Assembly: GCA_022710585.1 (NCBI GenBank)
Contig: JAKLGV010000016.1
Span: forward strand, 17,354-81,353
Length of the DNA stretch: 64,000 nt
Source of the DNA: Deltaproteobacteria bacterium
GTDB taxonomy: Bacteria; Desulfobacterota; Syntrophia; Syntrophales; Smithellaceae
Direction: 5' to 3'
In this document: in pieces, positions 1-7,440 of the stretch
How positions within the stretch are numbered: position 1 is the stretch's first letter
Layout: each line of letters starts with the position of its first letter
Translations under genes and position numbers: made by a program
Notes under the pieces: model-generated
Database searches by the model: none
What the model was told of the DNA's origin: nothing
Seen by the model: the letters and a program-made list of their open reading frames with translations, nothing else

Positions 1-1
1 T

Positions 2-388
2 TATCCCATACGCGTTTACGTCATGTTTCAGTATGATCCGGAGCGCGCCTCTCTGGGAGAAAGTCTGATTTATAAAGCCACGAAAGCCATCTACGGCAAG
101 TACCCGCCGCACAGCACGCTCAATTATGTCTGGACGGGGGCAAATATTTCTGAACGATTTATCGCCAGTCCGTACACGGGTAAAGCGTACATGGTGGTTT
201 TGGAGAGAGGAAAAGAAAAAGCCGGCCAGTGGTTCGAAGAATCCGTCAACGTTCTGGAGGATTATCGCAATGCCTTCGGTAAAGAGCCGCCGGCCACGGC
301 GGGAATTGCCGTCATGAGCGATTCCGACAACACCAGAACCAGCGCGGAAGCCTATCTGGAGTTCATTGAAGTGGGAAAAAGCAAATAA
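2..388 (+). CDS. DUF3047 family protein, C-terminal part (5' end outside window)
   Basis: The reading frame is open from base 2, so the gene starts upstream of the window; the first in-frame ATG at 23 is probably internal. The visible 129 residues contain Tyr-Val-Trp and, near the end, a GIAVMSDSDNT segment followed by an Ala-rich helix and FIE. This resembles the C-terminal end of DUF3047 proteins as I remember the family. Family members are usually exported proteins of unknown function; no signal peptide can be seen here because the N-terminus is missing. It ends 16 nt before the next gene's start, so the two may be co-transcribed. The family call is from remembered pattern, not a search. 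Confidence 0.7.
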   Translation, partial: YPIRVYVMFQYDPERASLGESLIYKATKAIYGKYPPHSTLNYVWTGANISERFIASPYTGKAYMVVLERGKEKAGQWFEESVNVLEDYRNAFGKEPPATAGIAVMSDSDNTRTSAEAYLEFIEVGKSK

Positions 389-404
389 ATTGTGGAGTAA
401 AAAA

Positions 405-1400
405 ATGCGAATTAATGATTTTATAAAAAAATCGCAAGATAGCGGTAAATTTTCAAAAGACGAATTACTGGAGATGCTGGGATACCCCCCTGATTGTTCC
501 GCAACCTACCGGCTCATGGCCGAAGCCAAACATATTTCCAAAGAACTGACAGGCAACAGGGCGGAAATACACGCGCAGTTTTCCTTGAATCTGGAACCTT
601 GCGCTTGCAACTGTCTGTTTTGTTCTTTTGCTAAAACGAATGAGATTTTCAAGCAGAAATCCCGAATGACTCAGGAAGAGGCCGTGGCCTCCGCCCGACA
701 ATTGGAAGACGAAGGAGCCAATGCGGTTTTTATCATGACCACGGCGCAATACCCTTTTGGCAAGTTTATTGAGATTGCCCAAGAGGTGAAAAAAAATCTG
801 AAGCCGGAAACCACGCTGATTGCCAATGTTGCCGATCAGTCACTGAGCAATGCGATCAAAATAAAAGATGCCGGCTTTGACGGCGTTTACCATGCTCTCC
901 GGCTGCGGGAAGGCATCGATACTGCCATCGATCCAGAACGGCGTAAAGAAAGCATCCGTAATTTTCAAGAAGCCGGTTTAAAGGTTGGCACCTGTATAGA
1001 ACCGGTGGGTCCTGAACATTCCAACGAAGAAATCGCGGAGTTGATTCTCTATACGGCAACCCTGAATCCCGCCTACAGCGGTGCTGCGCGGCGGATCAGC
1101 ATTCCCGGAACCGACCTGGCCAAAAAAGGAATGATCAGCGAATTGCGTATGTCCCAGATTGTGGCGGTGACACGGTTGGCGATGCCGGAAACGGTATTAG
1201 GAAACTGCACGCATGAACCCTGTACGCTGGGAGCTGCAGCCGGGGCCAACCTCTTTTGGGCGGAAATCGGGGCTAATCCCAGAGATACAGCAAAGAAAAC
1301 GGAAAAGGGAAGAGGACATACCATTGCACAGTGCCATATCCTTTTTCAGGAAAGCGGCTGTGGTGTGCTTGAAGGAACATCTCGTTTCTATGCGGTATAG
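405..1400 (+). CDS. Biotin-synthase-like radical SAM protein
   Basis: A 331-residue radical SAM enzyme. The CxxxCxxC cluster motif is C66-A-C-N-C70-L-F-C73, which would bind the [4Fe-4S] cluster that cleaves S-adenosylmethionine. The N-terminal helix region, the EPCACNCLFC loop and a C-terminal GANLFWAEIGANPRD stretch resemble the biotin synthase/HydE/HmdB branch with a BATS-type end. I do not recognise the exact subfamily or substrate. The start at 405 is preferred over an upstream ATG at 366 because GGAG lies 7 nt before it and it clears the upstream gene. It is followed 40 nt later by a HAD phosphatase, a pairing that suggests one pathway. Confidence 0.8.
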   Translation: MRINDFIKKSQDSGKFSKDELLEMLGYPPDCSATYRLMAEAKHISKELTGNRAEIHAQFSLNLEPCACNCLFCSFAKTNEIFKQKSRMTQEEAVASARQLEDEGANAVFIMTTAQYPFGKFIEIAQEVKKNLKPETTLIANVADQSLSNAIKIKDAGFDGVYHALRLREGIDTAIDPERRKESIRNFQEAGLKVGTCIEPVGPEHSNEEIAELILYTATLNPAYSGAARRISIPGTDLAKKGMISELRMSQIVAVTRLAMPETVLGNCTHEPCTLGAAAGANLFWAEIGANPRDTAKKTEKGRGHTIAQCHILFQESGCGVLEGTSRFYAV

Positions 1401-1440
1401 AAAGTTGTGGACTGTACCCTCATCGAGGAGGCGATTTTGA

Positions 1441-1911
1441 ATGTTGAAATTAAATGTTCCAGGTTACAAGACGCTTTCCTTGTCCTTTCTTGTTCTGGAT
1501 TACAATGGAACGATTGCCTGCGATGGGCATCTCATCCCTGGAATTAATGATCTTTTGATCGAACTCTCACAGCACCTGGCAATCCATATTCTGACGGCCG
1601 ATACGTTTGGAGGCGTAAAAGAAGAACTGAAAAACATCCCCTGTGAAATTGTCGTCATTGCCAAAGAAGATCAGGCACAGGCAAAGGCAGATTATGTCCG
1701 GAAATTAGATGCGAAGAAAACAGTTTGCATCGGAAATGGCCGAAATGACATCCTGATGCTGAAGAAAGCGGCTCTGGGGATCGCTTTGATTCAAACAGAG
1801 GGATGTGCCGGGGAAGCGCTTCTTGCCGCAGACGTTGTGACACAAAACATTCAGGATGCTCTCAATCTTTTACGCCATCCCTTGCGGCTGTCCGCAACGC
1901 TTCGATCCTGA
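1441..1911 (+). CDS. HAD-family hydrolase (soluble P-type-ATPase-like phosphatase)
   Basis: A 156-residue compact HAD hydrolase. Motif I is DYNGT (nucleophile Asp around residue 19), motif II is the Thr in ILTAD, and motif IV is the GNGRND segment with the conserved Asp. There is almost no cap insertion, as in the COG4087-type soluble proteins related to P-type ATPase phosphorylation domains. It probably removes phosphate from a small metabolite. A strong GAGGAGG lies about 9 nt before the ATG. It follows the radical SAM gene closely on the same strand, so the substrate may be that enzyme's product or precursor; this is inference. Confidence 0.8.
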   Translation: MLKLNVPGYKTLSLSFLVLDYNGTIACDGHLIPGINDLLIELSQHLAIHILTADTFGGVKEELKNIPCEIVVIAKEDQAQAKADYVRKLDAKKTVCIGNGRNDILMLKKAALGIALIQTEGCAGEALLAADVVTQNIQDALNLLRHPLRLSATLRS

Positions 1912-2144
1912 GATTCATTGGGTGTGCGTTGAGCAAGGCGGCGTTTGTCTTTTATCTCCAGAAGTTTTATTTTCAGCGCGACATCTTCAAATCCATGATA
2001 TTTGGCAAATCAGATCCAGCGCGTGCCGGGGCAAGGTATCGAACATTAACCTGAGTTATAGTAAATATTACAATAATTCATTATTTTTAATTTGTGTGAT
2101 GATGTTAGAATACAACTCAGAAAAAAGGCCGTGACGTGTTGTCT

Positions 2145-2183
2145 TGTTTGTTCGGTTATATAAACAATATTATCAAACGATAG
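2145..2183 (+). promoter_or_regulatory. Possible ModE-like operator upstream of TOBE gene
   Basis: The sequence CGGTTATATAAACAATATTA followed by TCAAACG gives an imperfect inverted repeat of GTTATAT / ATATTATC. It partly resembles the CGTTATAT half-sites of ModE molybdate-regulator operators and lies just before the ribosome binding site of a molybdate-binding TOBE gene. The match is partial; treat it as a guess. Confidence 0.2.
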
Positions 2184-2192
2184 GAGGAAGCC

Positions 2193-2402
2193 ATGAAGTA
2201 CGGTGCAAGAAATCAGTTGGTTGGAAAAGTGGAAAGCGTTAAGAAAGGCGCGGTGATGTGCGAGGTGAAAGTAAAAACCGGAGGCGGCGATTTCATGGAA
2301 TCCGTAATGACCACGAACTCCCTGAAAGAACTGGGTATCAAGAAAGGTGATAAGGTTAGAATTGTGGTCAAAGCAGTTAATGTTCTGCTGGTAAAAGAAT
2401 AG
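2193..2402 (+). CDS. Molbindin-like TOBE domain protein (Mop)
   Basis: A 69-residue single TOBE domain. It begins with the typical KYGARNQLVGKVESVKKGAVMCEV pattern of molybdenum-pterin-binding proteins (split here: KYGARNQL, VGKVESV) and ends with VRIVVKAVNVLLVKE. Such proteins form hexamers that store or buffer molybdate or tungstate in the cytoplasm. An AGGAGGA sequence lies about 7 nt upstream. It stands alone, with 280 nt of apparently non-coding DNA before it and a hairpin after it. The window also encodes a Mo/W enzyme (AOR) and FdhD, which fits a role in Mo/W homeostasis. Confidence 0.85.
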   Translation: MKYGARNQLVGKVESVKKGAVMCEVKVKTGGGDFMESVMTTNSLKELGIKKGDKVRIVVKAVNVLLVKE

Positions 2403-2432
2403 TTTTTTAATTTGATTTATAATCTATTTCAA

Positions 2433-2486
2433 TTGCGCCGTAATGAGAGGGTACGCATGGTTTAACCTGAACTCATTGCGGCGCAA
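2433..2486 (+). terminator. Hairpin downstream of TOBE gene
   Basis: Arms TTGCGCCGTAATGAG (2433-2447) and CTCATTGCGGCGCAA (2472-2486) pair over 15 bp with a single G-T wobble. The downstream T content is modest (AATTTTCAT), so it may be a terminator or a processing hairpin. Confidence 0.6.
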
Positions 2487-2610
2487 GAATTTTCATAACC
2501 ATTCAGCATAACCTCCACTTAGTTATTCCTTTTAGTGATTTGACTTATTCATTTTGGTCATATATGGACACTCCAATTATGATGATCTTTGTCCAGCAGA
2601 AGGAGAATAT

Positions 2611-3048
2611 ATGACTGAAAAATTAGCCAAGAAAGAATGGGAACCGAAAATCGCCGCCATCGTCTGCAACTGGTGCACTTACGCGGGAGCCGATCTGGCC
2701 GGTATCAGTAGAATTCAATATCCGCCCAATGTGCGCATTATCCGCGTGCCCTGCACGGGAAGAATCAATCCTTTTTATATCGTCAAGGCCCTTCAGGAAG
2801 GGGCCGACGGCGTTCTGGTTTCCGGTTGTCATCCGGGTGAATGCCACTATATATCTGGAAATTTAGTGGCGCGCCGCAAATTTGCAACGTTAAAAAGCTT
2901 CCTGAATTACATCGGCGTGGAAGGCGATCGCACCATCTTTACCTGGGTTTCCGCCTCCGAAGGCGACCGTTTTGCCAAGGTCATCAAAGGCGTGACGGAG
3001 AAAGTTAAGGCGGTGGGACCTGCGCGCAAGTTGGTAAAGAAACTATAG
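2611..3048 (+). CDS. mvhD: Stand-alone hydrogenase/heterodisulfide reductase delta subunit (MvhD-like)
   Basis: A 145-residue MvhD/FrhD-type [2Fe-2S] electron-transfer protein. All family cysteines are present: C19-N-W-C22, PCTGR (C48) and SGCHPGECHY (C73, C78). In methanogens MvhD carries electrons from hydrogenase to HdrA for flavin-based bifurcation; in delta-proteobacteria it is often fused or linked to HdrA. Here no hdrA, hydrogenase or formate dehydrogenase subunit is adjacent, and hairpins lie on both sides, so it is probably a monocistronic gene. The start at 2611 follows AAGGAG by 7 nt; an upstream ATG at 2554 lacks a ribosome site. The cysteine codons are TGT/TGC, so there is no selenocysteine. 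Confidence 0.88.
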   Translation: MTEKLAKKEWEPKIAAIVCNWCTYAGADLAGISRIQYPPNVRIIRVPCTGRINPFYIVKALQEGADGVLVSGCHPGECHYISGNLVARRKFATLKSFLNYIGVEGDRTIFTWVSASEGDRFAKVIKGVTEKVKAVGPARKLVKKL

Positions 3049-3078
3049 AGAAAATACGGTTTAATAAATTCAACAGAT

Positions 3079-3133
3079 AACGCCGTAACATCGTCTTAAT
3101 AATAGACGCGATGCTGCGGCGTTGAATTTTTTT
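3079..3133 (+). terminator. Rho-independent terminator after mvhD
   Basis: Arms around AACGCCGTAACATCGTCT (3079-3096) and AGACGCGATGCTGCGGCGTT (3104-3122) pair with small bulges and are followed by GAATTTTTTT. Good position, 30 nt after the stop codon. Confidence 0.8.
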
Positions 3134-3343
3134 AGATGCCTGAACAGAACTTAATGTGAGAGTATAAATACAATCGATGTCTTTTGAAAGTCTCAATTTT
3201 CAAAACTCTAATTTTATGCTAGGGTTCAACCATGATAAGTTATTAAAAATAGATTAATTAATTCTCTTTAACAGAGTGTATCGGTCTGCGCTCACAGATT
3301 TTTTATACAGACTGCATCAATATTGTTTGGGTTTTAAATTGTT

Positions 3344-4003
3344 ATGGCATTAGTTGGATTTTTTGACATACTTGGAACAAAAGATGCGGTCATCAACGAT
3401 CAATTCGGTGACTTGGTCGCTCTAGATTTCGTTGGCCATGTTGGTTTGGCTGCAAAACACTTCCCTTCACTCCGTTTTGCTGTTTTTTCTGACTCAGTAA
3501 TTGTTTCGGCCAATGAAGAAGAGGATTTATTATTTTTACAAGCGGTTCAATATATGTACGGTCAGTGGTATGCTGATTTCATTTTTGTCAGAGGTGGTAT
3601 TGCAGATGGCGAGATTCGCTGGGTGGACTATAAACCTGCCGACGAACTTTTTAATGCATGTTCCAATTTGATGTACGCCCGCATTTATGGAAAGGGTCTC
3701 GTAATCGCTAATGAAATTGAACAAAGGTCTGGATCTGGTGCAATAACTTTTCTCACCGAATCAGCAGCTAATCGTTTGTCTGCAATAAATCCAAATTCTG
3801 TGCTGCCTGGCACAACCCCGATGCTGTGTTGGGCCAGTGAACGAGAGGCCTCTATGCTGGTAGGTTATTTAAAAATACATCTGGAGCATATGCCAAATAA
3901 CGGGCCGGGACGTAGGCATGCGCTTGCCACGCTGTACTATTGGGAACAAGTTCTTTCGCAAAAGAAGTTTCTTCCTGATTTTAATCAGCTGCAAAGTGGG
4001 TGA
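3344..4003 (+). CDS. Hypothetical protein with FDILG / FSDS / RGGI pattern
   Basis: A 219-residue protein I cannot name. It starts with FFDILGTKD, has FAVFSDSVIV about 40 residues later, then FVRGGIADGEIRW and ARIYGKGLVIANEIEQ. These blocks recall a widespread uncharacterised bacterial family (FxDILGFK ... SDS ... RGGI.xG ... GxxLxxAxxxE) whose order resembles class III nucleotidyl cyclase folds with degraded catalytic residues; that link is from memory and untested. No signal peptide or membrane segment. No clear ribosome site precedes the ATG. It lies in an AT-richer stretch (about 3.1-5.7 kb) unlike its neighbours, suggesting recent acquisition. No partner gene is evident. Confidence 0.6.
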   Translation: MALVGFFDILGTKDAVINDQFGDLVALDFVGHVGLAAKHFPSLRFAVFSDSVIVSANEEEDLLFLQAVQYMYGQWYADFIFVRGGIADGEIRWVDYKPADELFNACSNLMYARIYGKGLVIANEIEQRSGSGAITFLTESAANRLSAINPNSVLPGTTPMLCWASEREASMLVGYLKIHLEHMPNNGPGRRHALATLYYWEQVLSQKKFLPDFNQLQSG

Positions 4004-4155
4004 ACGAAAATATAGATAATGGCTTGTTCCGAAGACATGGGTAACACTTTTGCACAAAATATAACAAGGTCATTTATGATAATTGTCCATTACAGAAAGT
4101 TTTCTGATAAACTCAATCAGACTTTATTCCCCTGTGTCTTGAGGTTAGTATTTCA

Positions 4156-4182
4156 TTGACAGACAAAATTGCGTTTTATACT
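4156..4182 (+). promoter_or_regulatory. Candidate sigma-70 promoter of protease gene
   Basis: TTGACA at 4156-4161 is followed by TATACT at 4177-4182 (15-nt spacing), or alternatively TACTGA with 17-nt spacing. It lies about 70 nt upstream of the protease start codon. Confidence 0.4.
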
Positions 4183-4254
4183 GACCTTTAACAAAAGGTG
4201 TGCTTATCAAAACAAAACTATATTTATTAAAATTCATCTTTTTGGAGAGATAAA

Positions 4255-5682
4255 ATGAAAAAGAGAATATTTTGGTCACTTCTTTTTGTTATCTTATTAA
4301 TAACGTTAAATGCGAATGCCAAAACAGCTAATGAGATTTTCAACACGGTTTCGTCTAGTATTGTTGTCATACAAACTTATGATTCAATGGGTAAGACAAA
4401 AAAATTTGGTAGCGGTGTAGTGATATCCAATGGAACGGTTGCAACCAATTATCATGTGATTGGAAATGCCGCGCAGATAAAAGTCTTTTACAAAAAAGCA
4501 GTATACGTAGCAACTCAGCTGTATAGCGACGAGGATAGAGACGTTTGCATTCTTGTGGTTACAGGGCTTAAAGCTCCAGCTGTCATTCTAGGGAAAACCA
4601 GCTTATTGAAGGTGGGGTCTCGTATTTATGCCATAGGCGCTCCCCAAGGAATGGAACTTACCTTGTCTGACGGTCTAATTTCTAGTCTACGCCCGGTAGC
4701 CGATGGACAGTATATCCAGATAACTGCCCCAATATCGCATGGTTCAAGCGGTGGTGGATTATTTGATACTGAGGGAAGACTCATTGGTTTGACTACCTTC
4801 TATCTAAAAGAAAGCCAGCAACTCAATTTCGCTGTACCTGTGGAGTGGATCAGCGATTTGGCTAAGTCAAAAGTCTCTTCTCAGAAGCCAAAATCGGGCA
4901 GCGAATTTACCGATTCATCTACGGGAATGAAATTCGTTTTTGTCAAAGGTGGTTGTTTTGAAATGGGAGACACTTTGGGGGATGGTTTTGAAGATGAAAA
5001 ACCTGTGCATATAGCCTGTGTGAGTGACTTTTATCTTGGAAAGTATGAGGTAACGGTTGGACAATATCGCAAATTTGTACAAGAAACGCATTATCGAACA
5101 GATTCAGAAAACAGGGATGGATGTTTACATGGTTCAGAATGGAGGTTTGATGAAAATATTTCTTGGCGTACACCGGGGTTTATCCAAGACGATAATCATC
5201 CTGTGGTTTGTGTTTCTTGGAATGATGCTCAGGCCTTCATACAATGGCTTAACAACAGCGGAGGGAAAAGTTACCGCTTACCAACCGAGGCAGAATGGGA
5301 GTATTCTGCACGCAGCAAGGGGAAAACTGAGAAGTACGCAGGAACGAACAACGGCGATGAATTAGGAGAATATGCTTGGTACAATGCTAATTCCGGTAAT
5401 CACACTCATCCCGTAGGCCAAAAAACACAAAATAGTCTTGGGCTGTACGACATGACGGGTAATGCTTGGGAATGGTGTCAAGACTGGTTTGCAGAAGATT
5501 ATTACTCTAGAAGTCCCAGGAACAATCCATCAGGACCACCATTTGGTTCTTCTCTTATACTACGTGGTGGTTCTTGGTACAGCGACCAACAAAAAGCTCG
5601 TGTAACAGTGCGCAGCTTTGTTTTTCCAACAGCCCGGAGCATAAATTTCAATGGTTTTCGATTGGCTATATCTGCGCGATGA
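4255..5682 (+). CDS. Exported trypsin-like serine protease fused to SUMF1/FGE-like domain
   Basis: 475 residues. A signal peptide (MKKRIFW, hydrophobic core, ANA cut site near residue 22) is followed by an HtrA-like protease domain with His67 (TNYHVIG), Asp96 (DRDVCIL) and Ser165 (GSSGGG). From about residue 219 to the end is a formylglycine-generating-enzyme-like domain: GGCFEMGD, YEVTVGQY, RLPTEAEWEY, MTGNAWEWCQDW, LRGGSWY, GFRLA. No PDZ domain is present. In true FGE two cysteines follow GGSW; here the segment is GGSWYSDQQ with no Cys, so sulfatase-activating activity is unlikely and the domain may bind ligand or substrate. GAGAG lies before the ATG. The gene is AT-rich and stands alone. 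Confidence 0.85.
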   Translation: MKKRIFWSLLFVILLITLNANAKTANEIFNTVSSSIVVIQTYDSMGKTKKFGSGVVISNGTVATNYHVIGNAAQIKVFYKKAVYVATQLYSDEDRDVCILVVTGLKAPAVILGKTSLLKVGSRIYAIGAPQGMELTLSDGLISSLRPVADGQYIQITAPISHGSSGGGLFDTEGRLIGLTTFYLKESQQLNFAVPVEWISDLAKSKVSSQKPKSGSEFTDSSTGMKFVFVKGGCFEMGDTLGDGFEDEKPVHIACVSDFYLGKYEVTVGQYRKFVQETHYRTDSENRDGCLHGSEWRFDENISWRTPGFIQDDNHPVVCVSWNDAQAFIQWLNNSGGKSYRLPTEAEWEYSARSKGKTEKYAGTNNGDELGEYAWYNANSGNHTHPVGQKTQNSLGLYDMTGNAWEWCQDWFAEDYYSRSPRNNPSGPPFGSSLILRGGSWYSDQQKARVTVRSFVFPTARSINFNGFRLAISAR

Positions 5683-6341
5683 TTTGATAGTGATAAGACG
5701 AAAAGGCAACTCGTTGCGTGGCGCTTTGGCAATGTCTGATACCCGTTCAGCTTGTGATTATTAATTTACCGAAACCGGGGACAACATACAATTTTTTTAA
5801 TGCGTAACAGATTTCGATCAGAAATACTCAATTTTGCCAACACCCATATGCGAATAACAAACTTTCGAGACCGGTTTCAGAATCGAACTGAAGAAAACAT
5901 TTCATTGTTTGCTCGACGGGGTTGAAGCCCGCGGCCGGAACCATCCGACATAACCGGTCAGGCTTAAAATCAAAATTCATTCCAGTTGCTTTTAGTAATA
6001 GAAAATCCAAAAGGCAAATTCATAAAAGTAATAGTTTGATGGAGATTATTCTTTTCAGTGTCATAGATCAGCACAAGTATTTTATATCGGCAAACCAGAC
6101 TGTTTAGCAATTGTAAAAGCTGTCATTCCTCATCCCGACGTGCCGGGATGAGGAATCTTAAAGTCGTGAACTTATTGAGAACAAGATTTCTCGCTTCACG
6201 TCGAAATGACATCACTGTAAATATGTTGTTGATGTAAAGTCATGGAATGACATTTTGTTTATAATATTCTGGAATACGTTGTATTTATAATAGTTATAAA
6301 TTTTCTTTTAATGAATCCTTCTATTGTGCTATAGACTCCTC
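5683..6341. other. Intergenic region, 659 nt
   Basis: No convincing gene on either strand; short open frames here lack ribosome sites and recognisable sequence. It holds the hairpin-bearing repeat element at 6121-6211 and presumably the promoter of the LysR gene at its right end. Confidence 0.6.
6121..6211. repeat. REP/MITE-like element with internal hairpin
   Basis: The ends are the inverted repeat TGTCATT (6121-6127) and AATGACA (6205-6211). Inside, ATTCCTCATCCCG (6125-6137) and CGGGATGAGGAAT (6144-6156) form a perfect 13-bp stem with a 6-nt loop. The right half, ending CACGTCGAAATGACA, resembles dispersed intergenic repeats common in delta-proteobacterial genomes. A shorter related motif (GATCCCGTATGTCCGGGAT) occurs near 7302. 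Confidence 0.6.
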
Positions 6342-7277
6342 ATGTCCATGGACCGTTTCAAGAACATAACCATTCAGCAGATGGAAGCCATCATCGCTCT
6401 GGTGGAGGAAAGAAGTTTCAGCAGAGCCGCCAAGAGAATGCTTTTAACCCAGCCTGCACTGACCAAAAATATCAAGAACGCGGAGGATTGCCTTGGTTCA
6501 CGATTGGCCAACCGCAGTAGTACCGGTATTTCGCTTACCCCGGAAGGGAAGATTTTATTTGACTATGCGCGCCGCGTGGTAAAATTACGGGATGAAGCAC
6601 GGGAACGCATTCTGGCGCTGTCCAAAGATACCGGAGGCAATATTTATTTGAGCGCCAGCACGATTCCGGCCACGTATATTCTCCCGCGCGCCTTAAGTGA
6701 TTTCAATAAGGCAAATGCCGATATCCATGTCTATATCAAAACGGCGGATAGCGAAGATGCGATGAATATGGTCTTGGATAATGAAGTGGAAATGGGCGTC
6801 ATCGGCAAAAAACCTCTCAATAAAAAACTCGCGTCAGAAACTTTGTGGAAGGATCGTCTGGCACTTGTCGTTTCCAGGCATCATGCCTGGTGCAAAAAGA
6901 AGTCAGTGACCTTACCGGAACTATTAAACGAACCGCTTGTCATCAGGGAAAAAGGGTCGGCAACAAAAGAATTATTTGAATCCTATTTGAAGAAATCAAA
7001 ATCAATCAGCCTTGCTCAATTCAATATCTGCGGCGAGTTGGGAAGTTCCGAAGCGATCAAAGAAGCTGTCATCGCCGGATGGGGCGTGTCGGTTATTTCC
7101 ATTCATGCCGTTTCACGCGAATTGTCTCAGGGATTGCTATCTGAAATCCCGATTCAGGGACTAACCATGGAAAGAAATTTTTATTTAATCTACAGACGCC
7201 AATTCGACTTCCGTCCTTTTCATAAAACCTTTGTCCATTATATAAAGGGCTATACGCCTGACGGCGTTAAGCTTTAA
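6342..7277 (+). CDS. LysR-family transcriptional regulator, probably selenium-metabolism type
   Basis: About 311 residues. The N-terminal winged helix-turn-helix is clear (QQMEAIIALVEERSFSRAAK, LTQPALTKNIKNAE, LTPEGKILF), followed by a type-2 periplasmic-binding-fold effector domain. Start choice is between ATGs at 6342 and 6348; no good ribosome site distinguishes them. The sequence style resembles CysL/YwfK-like regulators and the group annotated in anaerobes as selenium-metabolism-associated LysR. The nearby desulfurase-yedF-DUF3343 operon supports that reading. It is convergent with the first dehydratase-like gene. Likely target: the divergent dehydratase promoter region at 8722-8977 (inference). 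Confidence 0.85.
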   Translation: MSMDRFKNITIQQMEAIIALVEERSFSRAAKRMLLTQPALTKNIKNAEDCLGSRLANRSSTGISLTPEGKILFDYARRVVKLRDEARERILALSKDTGGNIYLSASTIPATYILPRALSDFNKANADIHVYIKTADSEDAMNMVLDNEVEMGVIGKKPLNKKLASETLWKDRLALVVSRHHAWCKKKSVTLPELLNEPLVIREKGSATKELFESYLKKSKSISLAQFNICGELGSSEAIKEAVIAGWGVSVISIHAVSRELSQGLLSEIPIQGLTMERNFYLIYRRQFDFRPFHKTFVHYIKGYTPDGVKL

Positions 7278-7374
7278 AAAGTCATTTCGATCATCTTCCT
7301 GATCCCGTATGTCCGGGATTGCACTCCAGCCGGGAACCAGTTTTAACAATTCCTGGATGTCGTTTTCATAATAA

Positions 7375-7408
7375 AAGCGCCTGCCGTTCTTAAATACAGC
7401 AGGCGCTT
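7375..7408 (-). terminator. Terminator of minus-strand dehydratase-like gene
   Basis: AAGCGCCTGC (7375-7384) pairs perfectly with GCAGGCGCTT (7399-7408). On the minus strand the stem is followed by TTTTATTA, and it lies 33 nt beyond the stop codon of the gene ending at 7441. Confidence 0.7.
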
Positions 7409-7440
7409 CCGTGCGAAAGTTTTTTACTGTGAATCCGTTT

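Noticed and set aside
1803..2134. Two short plus-strand frames after the HAD gene
   Set aside because: They start inside the HAD gene in other frames, lack ribosome sites and run into AT-rich DNA.
2611..3048. Selenocysteine in MvhD
   Set aside because: All conserved cysteine positions use TGT or TGC; there is no in-frame TGA.
5550..5682. Diversity-generating retroelement variable region at the end of the SUMF1-like domain
   Set aside because: The C-type-lectin-like end with RGGSW fits known target folds, but no reverse transcriptase or template repeat was found in the window.
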